Notes: generated from the letters alone by a model not told the origin. Shown: positions 21,753 through 30,622, counted from the stretch's first letter. The stretch: DNA of 30,960 nt from SLRI01 sp964576715 (GCA_964576715.1 CAZNWE010000051.1:1-30960), one strand, 5' to 3'. Numbers and translations are program-made.

Positions 21753-21858
21753 GGCAGCACTCCCCGGTGATGCGTCGCCAGGGTCGGCTGACGGCTGCGG
21801 GCTGTCAATCGTCTGCCGTCTCTTGATCCGCGCCGCAGCCGGGCGCACTCTGCCGGCC

Positions 21859-21881
21859 ATCAGCGGGGCCGATCAGCGGGG
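21859..21881. repeat. short direct repeat between the divergent GH13 and AraD genes
   Basis: ATCAGCGGGG occurs at 21859-21868 and 21872-21881, starts 13 bases apart, about 30 bases before the AraD start. It could be a small operator pair for the divergent sugar genes or a chance GC-rich duplication. Confidence 0.3.
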
Positions 21882-21910
21882 GCCGCTCCGCCAACGTGGG
21901 AGGGAAAGCC

Positions 21911-22840
21911 GTGGCCACGACCGACGAGGCGCTGCGCACGGGCGTCTACCCGATCGCGCCGACACCGTTCCATGGCAATGGCGCGCTCGACCTCGAGGGG
22001 CAAAAGCGGGTGCTGGATTGCATGATCGACCAGGGAGCCGACGGCATCTGCATCCTCGCCAACTATTCCGAGCAGTTCCTCCTGACCGATGCCGAGCGCG
22101 ACACGCTGCTCGATCTCTGTCTCGGCCACGTGGCCGGGCGGGTGCCGGTGATCGTCACCACCAGCCATTTCAGCACGGCCGTGGCGGTCGAGCGGGCGAA
22201 GCGGGCACAGGCCGCCGGGGCCGCCATGCTGATGCTGATGCCGCCCTATCACGGCGCGCTCTTGAAGGCGGACGAGAAGGGGACGTTCGAGCACTTCAAG
22301 TCGGTGGCGGCGGCGGTCGACATTCCGCTGATGGTGCAGGATGCGCCGTTGAGCGGGGTGACGCTCTCGGTCCCCTTCCTCGCCTTCATGGCCAAGGAAC
22401 TGCCCACGGTGCGCTGGTTCAAGATCGAGACAGCCATGGCGGCGGCCAAGCTGCGGGCCTTGATCGCGGCCGGCGGCGAGGTGATCGAAGGTCCCTTCGA
22501 TGGGGAGGAATCGATCACGCTCGTGGCCGATCTCGACGCCGGGGCCACCGGCACGATGCCCTCGGCCCTCCTGCCCGACCTGATCAAGCCAGTGGTCACG
22601 CATCACCTCGCCGGCCGGTTCGACGCGGCGGCGGCTGCCTATGCGGCGATCCTGCCGCTGATCAACTACGAGAACCGGCAATGCGGCCTCAGGGCCACCA
22701 AGGCGGTCATGCTGGAGGGCGGGGTGATCGGCAGTGACTATGTCCGCCATCCCTTGGAGCCGTTGCACGAGGCGACGCGGGAGGGGCTGCTCAGACTGGC
22801 GCGGCAGGCCGAGCCCGTGGCGTTGCGCTGGGGGCGCTGA
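21911..22840 (+). CDS. araD: L-2-keto-3-deoxyarabonate dehydratase-like (DHDPS superfamily)
   Basis: A 309-residue class I aldolase-fold protein of the dihydrodipicolinate synthase superfamily. The Schiff-base lysine is K171 in WFKIET and the partner Tyr is in MPPYHG (110-115). The surroundings (ANYSEQF, VIVTTSHFSTA, MVQDAPLSG, EGPFDGEESITLLADL-like segment, LINYENRQ) follow the Azospirillum brasilense L-2-keto-3-deoxyarabonate dehydratase closely, as I remember it, including total length and the K171 position. That enzyme (EC 4.2.1.43) makes 2-ketoglutarate semialdehyde in non-phosphorylative L-arabinose breakdown. GTG 21911 with GGAGGG upstream is preferred to GTG 21896. No other arabinose gene is in view, so related keto-deoxy sugar acids remain possible substrates. 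Confidence 0.82.
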   Translation: MATTDEALRTGVYPIAPTPFHGNGALDLEGQKRVLDCMIDQGADGICILANYSEQFLLTDAERDTLLDLCLGHVAGRVPVIVTTSHFSTAVAVERAKRAQAAGAAMLMLMPPYHGALLKADEKGTFEHFKSVAAAVDIPLMVQDAPLSGVTLSVPFLAFMAKELPTVRWFKIETAMAAAKLRALIAAGGEVIEGPFDGEESITLVADLDAGATGTMPSALLPDLIKPVVTHHLAGRFDAAAAAYAAILPLINYENRQCGLRATKAVMLEGGVIGSDYVRHPLEPLHEATREGLLRLARQAEPVALRWGR

Positions 22841-23047
22841 CTTTGGGGGTGCTCGGGGGCGCGGCGCGGCGTCGTCAAGTGTACCCGGTACCCTTGATGC
22901 TCGTTAACCGCGCTGCCGGATACGGCCGCTACCCGTTAAGCCTCGTCGGCAGGGCTCGCTCCTGCACAGGCCGCGACGGCAGCTGAGCGCCAGGCCCGGC
23001 GCGCCGGGCGCCGTCGTCGTGGCCGCCGGGCTCTGTTGCGCGGTCGG

Positions 23048-24565
23048 TCAGGCCTGCTCGAACAGGCCCCGGTGGGCGTCGCGGAGCTGGTTCTTCTGCA
23101 CCTTGCCCATGCTGTTGCGCGGCAGTGCCGTCATGCTGAAGACGCGCTTCGGCCGCTTGAAGGCGGCGAGCTTATCCCTGGTGGCGGCGATGATCGCGGC
23201 CTCGTCGAGCGGTGCAGCACCGTCCGCAGGGACGACGACGGCGACCACCGCCTCGCCGAAATCCGGGTGGGGCACGCCTATCACCGCCGATTCGGCGACC
23301 CCTGGCAGCTCGTTGAGGACGTCCTCGACCTCCTTGGGGTAGACGTTGACGCCGCCTGAGATGATCAGGTCCTTGCCGCGGCCGACGATCGAGAGATAGC
23401 CGTCCTCGCTGATGGTGCCGAGATCGCCGGTGACGAAGAAGCCGTCGGCGCGGAACTCGGCTGCCGTCTTCTCCGGCAGCCGCCAGTAGCCCTTGAAGAC
23501 GTTGGGGCCCTTGACCTCGATCGTGCCGATCTCGCCTCGCGCCACGGGCTTGCCGGCCTCGTTCACGACCCTGACCGCGACGCCGGGCAAGGGCATGCCG
23601 ACGCTGCCGGGCCGCCGCTCGCCATGCAGCGGGTTGGTCGTGTTCATGCCGGTCTCGGTCATGCCGTAGCGCTCGAGGATGGCGTGGCCGGTGCGGGCGG
23701 TGAAGGCTTCATGGGTCTCGGCCAGGAGCGGCGCCGAGCCCGAGACGAAGAGGCGCATGTGGCTGGCGGCCGCGCGGGTCAGCCGCGGATTGGCGAGCAG
23801 CCGGGTGTAGAAGGTGGGGACACCCATCAGCAGGGTGGCCTCGGGCATGAGGTCGAGCACCTCATCGGCGTCGAAGCGCGGCAGGAGGAGGCACCTGGCA
23901 CCGCTGGCGAGCGCCATGCCGAGTGCGACGAAGAGGCCGTGGGTGTGGTAGAGTGGCAAGGCGTGGAGCAGGACGTCGTCGCGGCTGAAGCCCCAGGCCT
24001 CGATCAACGCCTGGACGTTCGACCAGAGATTGTCGTGGCTGAGCATCGCCCCCTTCGAGCGGCCGGTCGTGCCCGAGGTGTAGAGGATGGCGGCGAGGTC
24101 GTCGGGGCCGGCGTTCGCGATCTCGGTCACGGGGGCGGCGGCGTCGGCGGCCTCGGCCATGCTGCCCTGCCCGTTCCCGTCAAGCGTCAGAAGGTGCGCC
24201 CCCTGCCCTTCGGCCAGCGGCCGCAGCCGGTCGGCCGTGGCGGGGTCGCCGACCACCACCCGGGGCTCGGCGTCGGCGAGGAAGAAGCCGAGCTCGCTCA
24301 TCGTGTAGGCGGTATTGAGCGGCAGGTAGACGGCACCGGCCTGCAGCGCGCCGAGATAGAGCGCCACGTTGGCGTGGCTCTTCGCCGCCTGCACGGCGAC
24401 CCGGTCGCCGGGCCGCAGCCCCGCTGTCGCAAGTGCCGCCGCCATCTGCCCGGCGCGTGCCAGCAGCGCGCCAGCCCTGATCGGCTCGCCCTGCCAGACG
24501 AGAACGACGCGGTCGGCATCAAAGGCGAGGCCCGCCGCGAACCGGGCGAAGAGATTGGCGTTCAT
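23048..24565 (-). CDS. matB: malonyl-CoA synthetase
   Basis: A 505-residue acyl-adenylate-forming enzyme that makes malonyl-CoA from malonate, CoA and ATP. It opens with NANLFARF as MatB does. The ANL-family motifs are YTSGTTGRSKGAMLSHDNL (split about 155-175), ALPLYHTHGLFVA, LERYGMTETGMN, TGDLG, GRGKDLIISGG, and the adenylation lysine K488 in PRNSMGKVQKN. The HALPxYHTHG segment and overall sequence match the Rhodopseudomonas palustris enzyme as I recall it, more than acetyl- or medium-chain acyl-CoA synthetases. ATG 24565 gives the normal length; the in-frame ATG at 24649 adds a non-family stretch. No malonate transporter or decarboxylase gene is adjacent. The DUF3604 gene lies 97 bases upstream on the same strand. 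Confidence 0.9.
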   Translation of the reverse strand: MNANLFARFAAGLAFDADRVVLVWQGEPIRAGALLARAGQMAAALATAGLRPGDRVAVQAAKSHANVALYLGALQAGAVYLPLNTAYTMSELGFFLADAEPRVVVGDPATADRLRPLAEGQGAHLLTLDGNGQGSMAEAADAAAPVTEIANAGPDDLAAILYTSGTTGRSKGAMLSHDNLWSNVQALIEAWGFSRDDVLLHALPLYHTHGLFVALGMALASGARCLLLPRFDADEVLDLMPEATLLMGVPTFYTRLLANPRLTRAAASHMRLFVSGSAPLLAETHEAFTARTGHAILERYGMTETGMNTTNPLHGERRPGSVGMPLPGVAVRVVNEAGKPVARGEIGTIEVKGPNVFKGYWRLPEKTAAEFRADGFFVTGDLGTISEDGYLSIVGRGKDLIISGGVNVYPKEVEDVLNELPGVAESAVIGVPHPDFGEAVVAVVVPADGAAPLDEAAIIAATRDKLAAFKRPKRVFSMTALPRNSMGKVQKNQLRDAHRGLFEQA

Positions 24566-24662
24566 CGGCGGCAGTCCATGCGCGCTGGCGAGAGCCTGGT
24601 TGCGATACCCGGTACGACGCGGCGGCGGCGGCTGGCAAGGACCATGCACGGCCGGCCGGGCG

Positions 24663-26975
24663 TCAGCGAAAGACGTAGATCGGGCTGGTCCAGGCCCGTG
24701 TGCCGTCCTCCTGGGTCAGGCGGAGGAAGAGCGGGTTGTCGCCCTGGTCGCGGAGCGCCACCCGTCGGCTGAAGCGCATGGTCCGCACCGCATTCGTGTC
24801 GGGCAGGCGGAACACCCGGACGAAGCGCGGCAGGCTGCCGTTGGCCTCGAAGAGGTGGTCCTCGAGGCCGATCGACGCCAGCGGGAGGTCGGCCTTCACC
24901 AGCGGCGTGTCGAGGACCAGCCGGCCGCTCTGGCCGTCGGCGAGGCGGGCATCGAAGCCGGCAAAGTTGCCGGTCGTCAGCGACCGCCAGGCGAGGCCGT
25001 CCTCGCCCACCCGGTCCAGGGTCTTGTCGCGGTTGAAGAAGTTGATCGGCTGGGCGTCGACGATGCGGTCACCCGCGAACCGTGCCGCGCCGTCCCAGAT
25101 CACCTCGCGCGCCCGGCCGCGATACTCCGCCCCTTCCCAGAGTACGCGAATGCGCGAGCCGAGCTCGGCCTCGCCGTAGGGGCGGATGGTGTCGACGAGC
25201 TCCTGGCCGTTGCAGAGCTCGACCCGTTCGATCGGGGCGGCGGCCAGAATGTCGACGACGAGCTCGACCTCGCCCTCGGGCAGATGGACGATGTCGCCCA
25301 TCATCGCCGTCCGGCCGCTGGTGCCGGTCGGCGGCCCGCCTGGCCAGTCGAGCGCCGGGTCGTCGTGGTGGATCGTGGCCGCGGCGGAGAAGTGCGCCTC
25401 GAGGTCGATCACCAGGCGCCCGGCGGGGCCACCGGTGGTGGCGTAGTGGCGGCGCTTCTTCAGGCAGTCGAGCAGGGCCTCGCGGGTAAGTTTGGGCATC
25501 AGGTAGCAGGTGAGCCCGCCGATGGCACCGAACGCCCCGGCCCCGGCATAGCTGGCGCCTGGCCGGCCCTTGTGGCCGTCCGAGTTGCCGACGATGCCGA
25601 CCCGGTGGCCGAGGTCGAAGGCGTCGTGGACCAGCCACTCGAAGGTGCCCCAGGCCGAGTGCACCTCGACCGACCGCTCGAAGCGGCCGTCATGGGCGAG
25701 GCGGATGTCGGCGTAGCGGCCGCCGCAATGGGCAAAGCCGACGACGTCCCACTCGCCGGCCTGGGCGAAGGCGGCGAAGAGATCGGCCGCCGTCGTGCAG
25801 TCGGTGTCGAGGTCGTGCTGGTCCTCGATCAGCGCGTGGCTGGAGCGGCGGATGGTGCGGCCCTCGTCCGGGAAGTAGACGTTGCGGTCGCCGCCGAGGG
25901 CGGTGTTGCCCGACCATTCGTAGCCGGGGAGGGTGACGAAGCGGCCGGGCTCGTCGTGCTCGGCGGTGATCCGGTTGAGCTCGGCCCAGAATTCCGTGGT
26001 GATCTGGAAGTCGTTGCCCTGGTGGGCACAGGCGTCGACGAAGGCGAGGTCGCGGGCGAAGCGGAAATAGGCTTCGGCACTGTTGGTGCCGATGGTCTCC
26101 TCGGTCTGCCCGTGCAGGTCGCCCCAGTAGTGGCAAAACGCGACCTTGGACTGGATGCGCATGGGGTTGCTCTCGGCCAGCACCGTGCCGGCCTCGTCGA
26201 GGAGGTCGATCCGGAGATCGCCGGGGTCGGACCGGCGCAGCCCCTCGATCGCGAAGGCGCGCTGGCCCGGGCTGAGGGCGATGCGCTCGGGCAGCCCGTC
26301 GACCGGCACGGTCGGGCGCAAGCGCAAGGTGATGTCGCAGCGGTGGGAGGGATTGCCCCAGCGATCCTCGCCCTTGAGCTTGAGGGCGAACGGCTCGCCG
26401 ACCCGGCGCCAGGTCGGGAGGACGGCGACGTAGCGCTCCGGCGGGCCGGGGATCAGGGCGATCACCGGCTGGTCGGGCACGGGCTGGAAGTTGAAGGTGG
26501 CGATGGGATCGACCAGGACGCGGAACTCGAACGTGTCCTCGCAGAAGGTCTGCAGCCGCAGGCCGGGCGAGCCGTGGTCGGTGACGCCGAAGCGGATGGT
26601 GATCCGGTCGCCCTTCTGCAGGTAGCCCTTGACCACCTTGATCAGGAGGGTGCGGTCCCAGGGCCGGACATTGGCCTTGCGGTCGAAGCGGACGTCGAGC
26701 ACCGCCCCGTTCGACGCCTCGACCGTGGTGTAGCCCGGGGCCTCTGGGTCGGTGAGCTGGGGCGGGGTCTGGTCGGTGGCGAAGCGGAAGCAGACACGCA
26801 ACGCGCCGGAATCGTCGATGCCGTAGGTGCCGGCGGTGTAGGTCAGGGTGAAGCTGGCACAGGCTCCGGCGGTGAAGGCACCGGCGGGCTCGATCACGGC
26901 GGTGCCGAGGTCGCCTGGGGCGATGGGGGCGCGAATGACGCCACTGTTCATGGCAGCCCAGGGCGCTTCGGCCAT
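24663..26975 (-). CDS. DUF3604 protein, PHP-like hydrolase fold
   Basis: A 770-residue protein of the DUF3604 family. The N-terminal 270 residues are beta-rich, resembling immunoglobulin-like domains. A PHP-type metal-binding core follows: YWGDLHGQTEETIGTN (D286, H288), CAHQGNDFQIT, PGYEWSG, GFAHCGGRYAD, VEVHSAWGTFEW and GNSDGHKGRPG (D466, H468). The C-terminal part is again beta-rich. PHP proteins are phosphoesterases or other metal hydrolases, but the reaction of this branch is not known to me. The usual HxH of PHP motif I reads HGQ here. No export signal is seen. AGGAG nine bases before ATG 26975 fixes the start; the frame is open to 27116. It is divergent from the ABC importer operon across 158 bases, suggesting shared control and substrate. 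Confidence 0.85.
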   Translation of the reverse strand: MAEAPWAAMNSGVIRAPIAPGDLGTAVIEPAGAFTAGACASFTLTYTAGTYGIDDSGALRVCFRFATDQTPPQLTDPEAPGYTTVEASNGAVLDVRFDRKANVRPWDRTLLIKVVKGYLQKGDRITIRFGVTDHGSPGLRLQTFCEDTFEFRVLVDPIATFNFQPVPDQPVIALIPGPPERYVAVLPTWRRVGEPFALKLKGEDRWGNPSHRCDITLRLRPTVPVDGLPERIALSPGQRAFAIEGLRRSDPGDLRIDLLDEAGTVLAESNPMRIQSKVAFCHYWGDLHGQTEETIGTNSAEAYFRFARDLAFVDACAHQGNDFQITTEFWAELNRITAEHDEPGRFVTLPGYEWSGNTALGGDRNVYFPDEGRTIRRSSHALIEDQHDLDTDCTTAADLFAAFAQAGEWDVVGFAHCGGRYADIRLAHDGRFERSVEVHSAWGTFEWLVHDAFDLGHRVGIVGNSDGHKGRPGASYAGAGAFGAIGGLTCYLMPKLTREALLDCLKKRRHYATTGGPAGRLVIDLEAHFSAAATIHHDDPALDWPGGPPTGTSGRTAMMGDIVHLPEGEVELVVDILAAAPIERVELCNGQELVDTIRPYGEAELGSRIRVLWEGAEYRGRAREVIWDGAARFAGDRIVDAQPINFFNRDKTLDRVGEDGLAWRSLTTGNFAGFDARLADGQSGRLVLDTPLVKADLPLASIGLEDHLFEANGSLPRFVRVFRLPDTNAVRTMRFSRRVALRDQGDNPLFLRLTQEDGTRAWTSPIYVFR

Positions 26976-27035
26976 GTCGTCGTCTCCTGGTGACCGAGCG
27001 CACCGGCTCGGCTTGCTTGACGGCAAATCACGCGA

Positions 27036-27062
27036 CCAGTTAGCTTGCTGCGACAAAACTGG
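27036..27062. promoter_or_regulatory. candidate operator between the DUF3604 and ABC importer genes
   Basis: CCAGTT (27036-27041) and AACTGG (27057-27062) are perfect inverted arms with a 15-base spacer, in the middle of the divergent gap. On the minus strand TTGCCA with TAACTG 17 bases later overlaps the repeat and could be a weak promoter for the DUF3604 gene. On the plus strand TTGACG at about 27016 could be a -35. A dimeric regulator at this site could control both directions. Confidence 0.4.
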
Positions 27063-27133
27063 CAAAGACCGGCGGTAATGACGGCTCGCGACCGCGAACC
27101 CGCCGGGCGGCACCAAGCCACACGGGAGGCGTC

Positions 27134-28150
27134 ATGACGACCACCACAATCGCTTCGGGCGGCACGCGGCGGGCGGTCATCGCCGCCATGGTCGGGCTCG
27201 CCATGCTGGCGGCCACACCGGGCGGGGCCGCGGCCGAAGGGCTGATCCGCATCGCCGAGCAGTTCGGCATCGGCTACCTGCCGCTGCAGGTGATGCGCGA
27301 TCAGGCGCTGATCGAGCAGCACGGTGCGGAGGCCGGGCTGGACATTACCGTCGAATGGGCCCGCTTCTCGGGCGGCCAGGCGATGAACGAGGCGCTGCTC
27401 TCGGACAGCGTCGACGTCGGCTCGGGTGGTGTCGGGCCGCTGATCCTGATCTGGGAGCGGACCAACGGCGACGTCAAGGGCATCGCCGCCATCAACGACA
27501 TGCCGCTGTTCCTCAATTCCAACGACCCTGAGCTGCAGAGCCTCGAGGACTTCACCGCAGAGCACAAGATCGCGGTGCCGGCGGCCGGCGTGTCGATCCA
27601 GTCGCGGGTGCTGCAGATGGCGGCCAAGGAGCAGCTGGGTTCATGGAACGCGCTCGAGACCAACCAGGTCTCGCTGCCGCATCCCGATGCCACAGCGCAG
27701 ATGATCTCGCAGGTCGCCGGCATCTCCGCCCACCTGACGAGCCCGCCGTTTCAGTACCAGCAGCTGCAGCACGACCACATCCACAACGTGCTCAGCTCCT
27801 ACGACGTCCTGGGTCGGCACACCTTCAACTCGGTCTGGACGAGGTCCGGCTTCCGCGCGGACAATCCCCAGACCTACGCTGCCTTTCTTGCGGCTCTCGA
27901 GGAGGCGATGACGCTGATCGAGGCCGATCCGGCGGCAGCGGCCGAGACCTATATCCGGGTCACCGGCTCCGGCCTCGACCCGGCCTTCATCTTGAGCATG
28001 ATCGAGGATCCGGACATCGGCTACACGACGACGCCCAACAACACGATGAAGTTCGCCGCGTTCATGCACGAGATCGGTGTCATCGACACCCTGCCGGCAT
28101 CCTGGCAGGACTATTATTTCGACGACATCCACGACCAGCCGGGCAGCTGA
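27134..28150 (+). CDS. NitT/TauT-type ABC transporter substrate-binding protein
   Basis: A 338-residue periplasmic receptor with a Sec signal (RRAVIAAMVGLAMLAATPGG, cleavage near AAA-E at residue 35). The mature protein starts LIRIAEQFGIGYLPLQVM, then SGGQAMNEALLSDSVDVGSGGVGPL and HKIAVPAAGVSIQSRVL, as in the nitrate/taurine/sulfonate/riboflavin-precursor receptor group (SsuA/ThiY-like). Ligands in this group range from sulfonates to aromatic and pyrimidine compounds, and I cannot assign one. GGGAGG directly precedes ATG 27134. The ATPase gene starts within 10 bases of its stop, and the permease, Fe-S and membrane-anchor genes follow with overlapping ends. The whole set is one operon, so the ligand is probably also the substrate, or a precursor of it, for the dehydrogenase genes. 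Confidence 0.9.
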   Translation: MTTTTIASGGTRRAVIAAMVGLAMLAATPGGAAAEGLIRIAEQFGIGYLPLQVMRDQALIEQHGAEAGLDITVEWARFSGGQAMNEALLSDSVDVGSGGVGPLILIWERTNGDVKGIAAINDMPLFLNSNDPELQSLEDFTAEHKIAVPAAGVSIQSRVLQMAAKEQLGSWNALETNQVSLPHPDATAQMISQVAGISAHLTSPPFQYQQLQHDHIHNVLSSYDVLGRHTFNSVWTRSGFRADNPQTYAAFLAALEEAMTLIEADPAAAAETYIRVTGSGLDPAFILSMIEDPDIGYTTTPNNTMKFAAFMHEIGVIDTLPASWQDYYFDDIHDQPGS

Positions 28151-28156
28151 TCGTTG

Positions 28157-28999
28157 GTGACTGAGGCCGTCCTCGATCGATGCGCGGACATCAGCGAGGC
28201 GACACCCGTCGCCGCACCGATCCTCGAGGTCGACGGCGTCACATTGCAATACAAGACCAGGGAGCACCTGGTCACCGCCACCTACCGGGTGAGCTTCGAG
28301 GTCCATGGTGCCGACCGCTTCGTGCTCCTGGGCCCGTCCGGCTGCGGCAAGTCCACCCTCTTGAAGGGTGTTGCCGGCTTCATGGCGCCGGTCGAGGGCG
28401 AGATGCGGCTGCGGGGCCAGCGGGTCGACGGGCCGGGGCCCGACCGGATGATGGTCTTTCAGGAGTTCGACCAGCTGCCGCCATGGAAAACGGTCAAAGA
28501 GAACGTGATGTTCCCGATGCGGGTGACCGGGAAGTACACGCGCCGGGAAGCCGAGGAGCGGGCGCTCGCCTATCTCGACAAGGTCAACCTGACGAAGTTC
28601 GTCGACGCGCATCCGCACATGCTTTCCGGCGGCATGAAGCAGCGGGTCGCGATTGCGCGGGCGATGGCGATGGAGCCCACCATCCTGTTGATGGACGAGC
28701 CCTTCGCCTCGCTCGATGCGCTCACCCGGCGCAAGATGCAGGAGGAGCTCTTGCGCCTTTGGGACGACATCCGCTTCACCGTCCTCTTCGTCACCCACTC
28801 GATCGAGGAGGCGATGATCGTCGGCACGCGGATTCTCGTCCTCTCGCCGCATCCGGGGCAGGTCAAGGCCGAGCTCAACACCCACGCCTTCGACCACCGC
28901 ACGGTGGGTGGTGCCGCCTTCCAGACGGCCCAGCAGCGCATCCACGACATGCTGTTCGCCGATCGGATCGAGGAAGAGGAGGCCGCCGGCCATGGCTGA
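28157..28999 (+). CDS. ABC transporter ATP-binding protein (NitT/TauT type)
   Basis: A 280-residue ATPase that powers the importer at the inner face of the membrane. Walker A is GPSGCGKST, the Q-loop is VFQEFDQLPPW, the signature is LSGGMKQRVA, Walker B is ILLMDEPFASLD and the H-loop is FVTHS. These match the SsuB/TauB group. The Q-loop QEFDQLPPWKTV replaces the usual QxxxLLPW form by one extra residue or shift. GTG 28157 is used; TTG 28154 just before it is possible, and neither has a clear ribosome site. Tight spacing after the receptor gene suggests translational coupling. The stop overlaps the permease start by 8 bases. Confidence 0.93.
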   Translation: MTEAVLDRCADISEATPVAAPILEVDGVTLQYKTREHLVTATYRVSFEVHGADRFVLLGPSGCGKSTLLKGVAGFMAPVEGEMRLRGQRVDGPGPDRMMVFQEFDQLPPWKTVKENVMFPMRVTGKYTRREAEERALAYLDKVNLTKFVDAHPHMLSGGMKQRVAIARAMAMEPTILLMDEPFASLDALTRRKMQEELLRLWDDIRFTVLFVTHSIEEAMIVGTRILVLSPHPGQVKAELNTHAFDHRTVGGAAFQTAQQRIHDMLFADRIEEEEAAGHG

Positions 29000-29912
29000 G
29001 GCGCGGATCGGCGACGTCATCGGTCAGCCTCCGGGTGCGCGCCGCCTCGCGCCGCCGGTCCGCGACGAGTTCGAGGTCCGGGTCGACGATGCCGGCCATG
29101 TCGGCGACGTCGCCCGGCCGCTCTCGACCTGGGAGAAGATCCAGAACGTCACCTTCCTCAGGCGCGCCGCCATCCTCGTCGTTCTGGCGCTGATCTGGCA
29201 GCTCTACGCCGCCTATCTCGACAACCCCTTGATGCTGCCGACCTTCTGGGCGATGGCCAAGGCGCTCTTCGCCTCGGTCACGTCGGACGGCTTGCTGCTC
29301 AAGGCCTGGGTGTCGATCTCGACGCTGCTCAAGGGCTACGTCATCGGCATCGTCATCGCCATGGTGCTGACCTCGCTCGCGGTCTCGACCCGGATCGGCA
29401 ACGACCTGCTCTCGACCCTGACCTCGATGTTCAACCCGCTGCCGGCGATCGCCCTGTTGCCGATCGCGATGCTCTGGTTCGGCCTCGGCGAGGCCAGCCT
29501 GATCTTCGTGCTGATCCACGCCGTGCTCTGGCCCCTGGCCTTGAACACCCATTCGGGCTTCATGGCGGTCTCGGACACGCTCAGGATGGCCGGCCGCAAC
29601 TATGGCCTCTCGGGCATCCGCTACGTCGTCCACATCCTGATCCCGGCGGCCTTCCCCTCGATCCTGGCGGGCCTGAAGATCGCCTGGGCCTTTGCCTGGC
29701 GCACGCTGATCGCGGCCGAGCTGGTCTTCGGCGCCAGCTCCGGCTCCGGCGGCCTGGGGTGGTACATCTTCCAGAACAGGAACGAACTCCTGATCGACAA
29801 GGTCTTCGCCGGCCTTGCCATGGTGATCATGATCGGCCTGTTGATCGAGAACGTCGTCTTTCGCTGGATCGAGGCCCGAACGGTGCAGAAATGGGGCATG
29901 CAGCGGCAGTGA
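28992..29912 (+). CDS. ABC transporter permease (NitT/TauT type)
   Basis: A 306-residue inner-membrane permease of the binding-protein-dependent transport family. About 50 polar cytoplasmic residues come first, longer than usual, then six hydrophobic helices from about residue 55. The EAA coupling loop reads YGLSGIRYVVHILIPAAFPS (about 212-231), followed by ILAGLKIAWAFAWRTLIAAELV, typical of SsuC/TauC. ATG 28992 overlaps the end of the ATPase gene, and the stop overlaps the next start as GTGA, so all are translated in sequence. It presumably dimerises to form the pore of the importer. Confidence 0.93.
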   Translation: MAEARIGDVIGQPPGARRLAPPVRDEFEVRVDDAGHVGDVARPLSTWEKIQNVTFLRRAAILVVLALIWQLYAAYLDNPLMLPTFWAMAKALFASVTSDGLLLKAWVSISTLLKGYVIGIVIAMVLTSLAVSTRIGNDLLSTLTSMFNPLPAIALLPIAMLWFGLGEASLIFVLIHAVLWPLALNTHSGFMAVSDTLRMAGRNYGLSGIRYVVHILIPAAFPSILAGLKIAWAFAWRTLIAAELVFGASSGSGGLGWYIFQNRNELLIDKVFAGLAMVIMIGLLIENVVFRWIEARTVQKWGMQRQ

Positions 29913-30622
29913 GCGAGCTTGAGGTCCAGATCTGGCGCGGCGACAGCCAGGGCGCGCTGCAAAGCTACAGCGTGCCCCGGGCGGCAAAGCAGACCGTGCT
30001 CGACGTCGTGACCTATATCCAGCGCCGGCTCGACCAGACCCTCTCCTACCGCTTCGCCTGCCGGGTCGGGATGTGCGGCTCCTGTGCGATGACGGTCAAC
30101 GGCAAGCCGCGCTGGACCTGCCGGGCGAATGTCGACAAGGTCGCCACGGGCGGCCGGCTCGAGCTTCGCCCGTTGCGCAACATGCCGGTGATCAAGGACC
30201 TGGCGGTCGACATGACCGGCTTCTTCGAGAAGTGGCGGGACGCCGGCGGCCGCTTCGTCCCGACCGCGACCCGCGACGAGGGACTTGCCGTGATCCCGCC
30301 CACGAGCCCCGACCGCGCCGCGGCCGACGCCGGGATCGAGTGCATCAATTGCGGTATTTGCGTCGCCGCCTGCGATGTCGTGGCGGCCGATCCCGACTAT
30401 CTGGGCCCGGCAGCCCTGAACCGTGCCTGGACCTTGATGAACGACGTCCGCGACGGCGACCATGCCGGGCGGCTCAAGGTCGTGGCGCAAGCCTCGGGCT
30501 GCCTCGCCTGCCACAGCCAGGGCTCCTGCGCCCGACACTGCCCGAACAGCCTGAACCCGACAGCCGCCATCGCCGGCTTGAAGCGTCTGGCCGTCAAGGC
30601 GGCGCTGAAAGGCGAGCTGTGA
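29909..30622 (+). CDS. fumarate reductase/succinate dehydrogenase-like iron-sulfur subunit
   Basis: A 237-residue electron-transfer subunit of the SdhB/FrdB family. The plant-type 2Fe-2S domain has C51, C56, C59 (CRVGMCGSC) and C71. The C-terminal domain has CINCGICVAAC (C145, C148, C151, C155) and CLACHSQGSCARHCP (C198, C201, C207, C211), enough for the 4Fe-4S and 3Fe-4S clusters. CINCG and the following PDYLGPAAL are closer to FrdB than to housekeeping SdhB. It would pass electrons between a flavoprotein and the quinone pool. GTG 29909 overlaps the permease stop; ATG 29891 is an alternative. The direct overlap with transporter genes is unusual and implies a substrate other than ordinary succinate. 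Confidence 0.9.
   Translation: MSELEVQIWRGDSQGALQSYSVPRAAKQTVLDVVTYIQRRLDQTLSYRFACRVGMCGSCAMTVNGKPRWTCRANVDKVATGGRLELRPLRNMPVIKDLAVDMTGFFEKWRDAGGRFVPTATRDEGLAVIPPTSPDRAAADAGIECINCGICVAACDVVAADPDYLGPAALNRAWTLMNDVRDGDHAGRLKVVAQASGCLACHSQGSCARHCPNSLNPTAAIAGLKRLAVKAALKGEL

Noticed and set aside
22994..23009. A 16-base GC-only palindrome between the convergent araD and matB genes
   Set aside because: GC-only palindromes of this size are common by chance here. It has no T-run, so I do not call it a terminator.
24369..26993. An 874-codon plus-strand frame
   Set aside because: It is antisense to matB and the DUF3604 gene, both supported by motifs, and is a product of GC-rich codon use.
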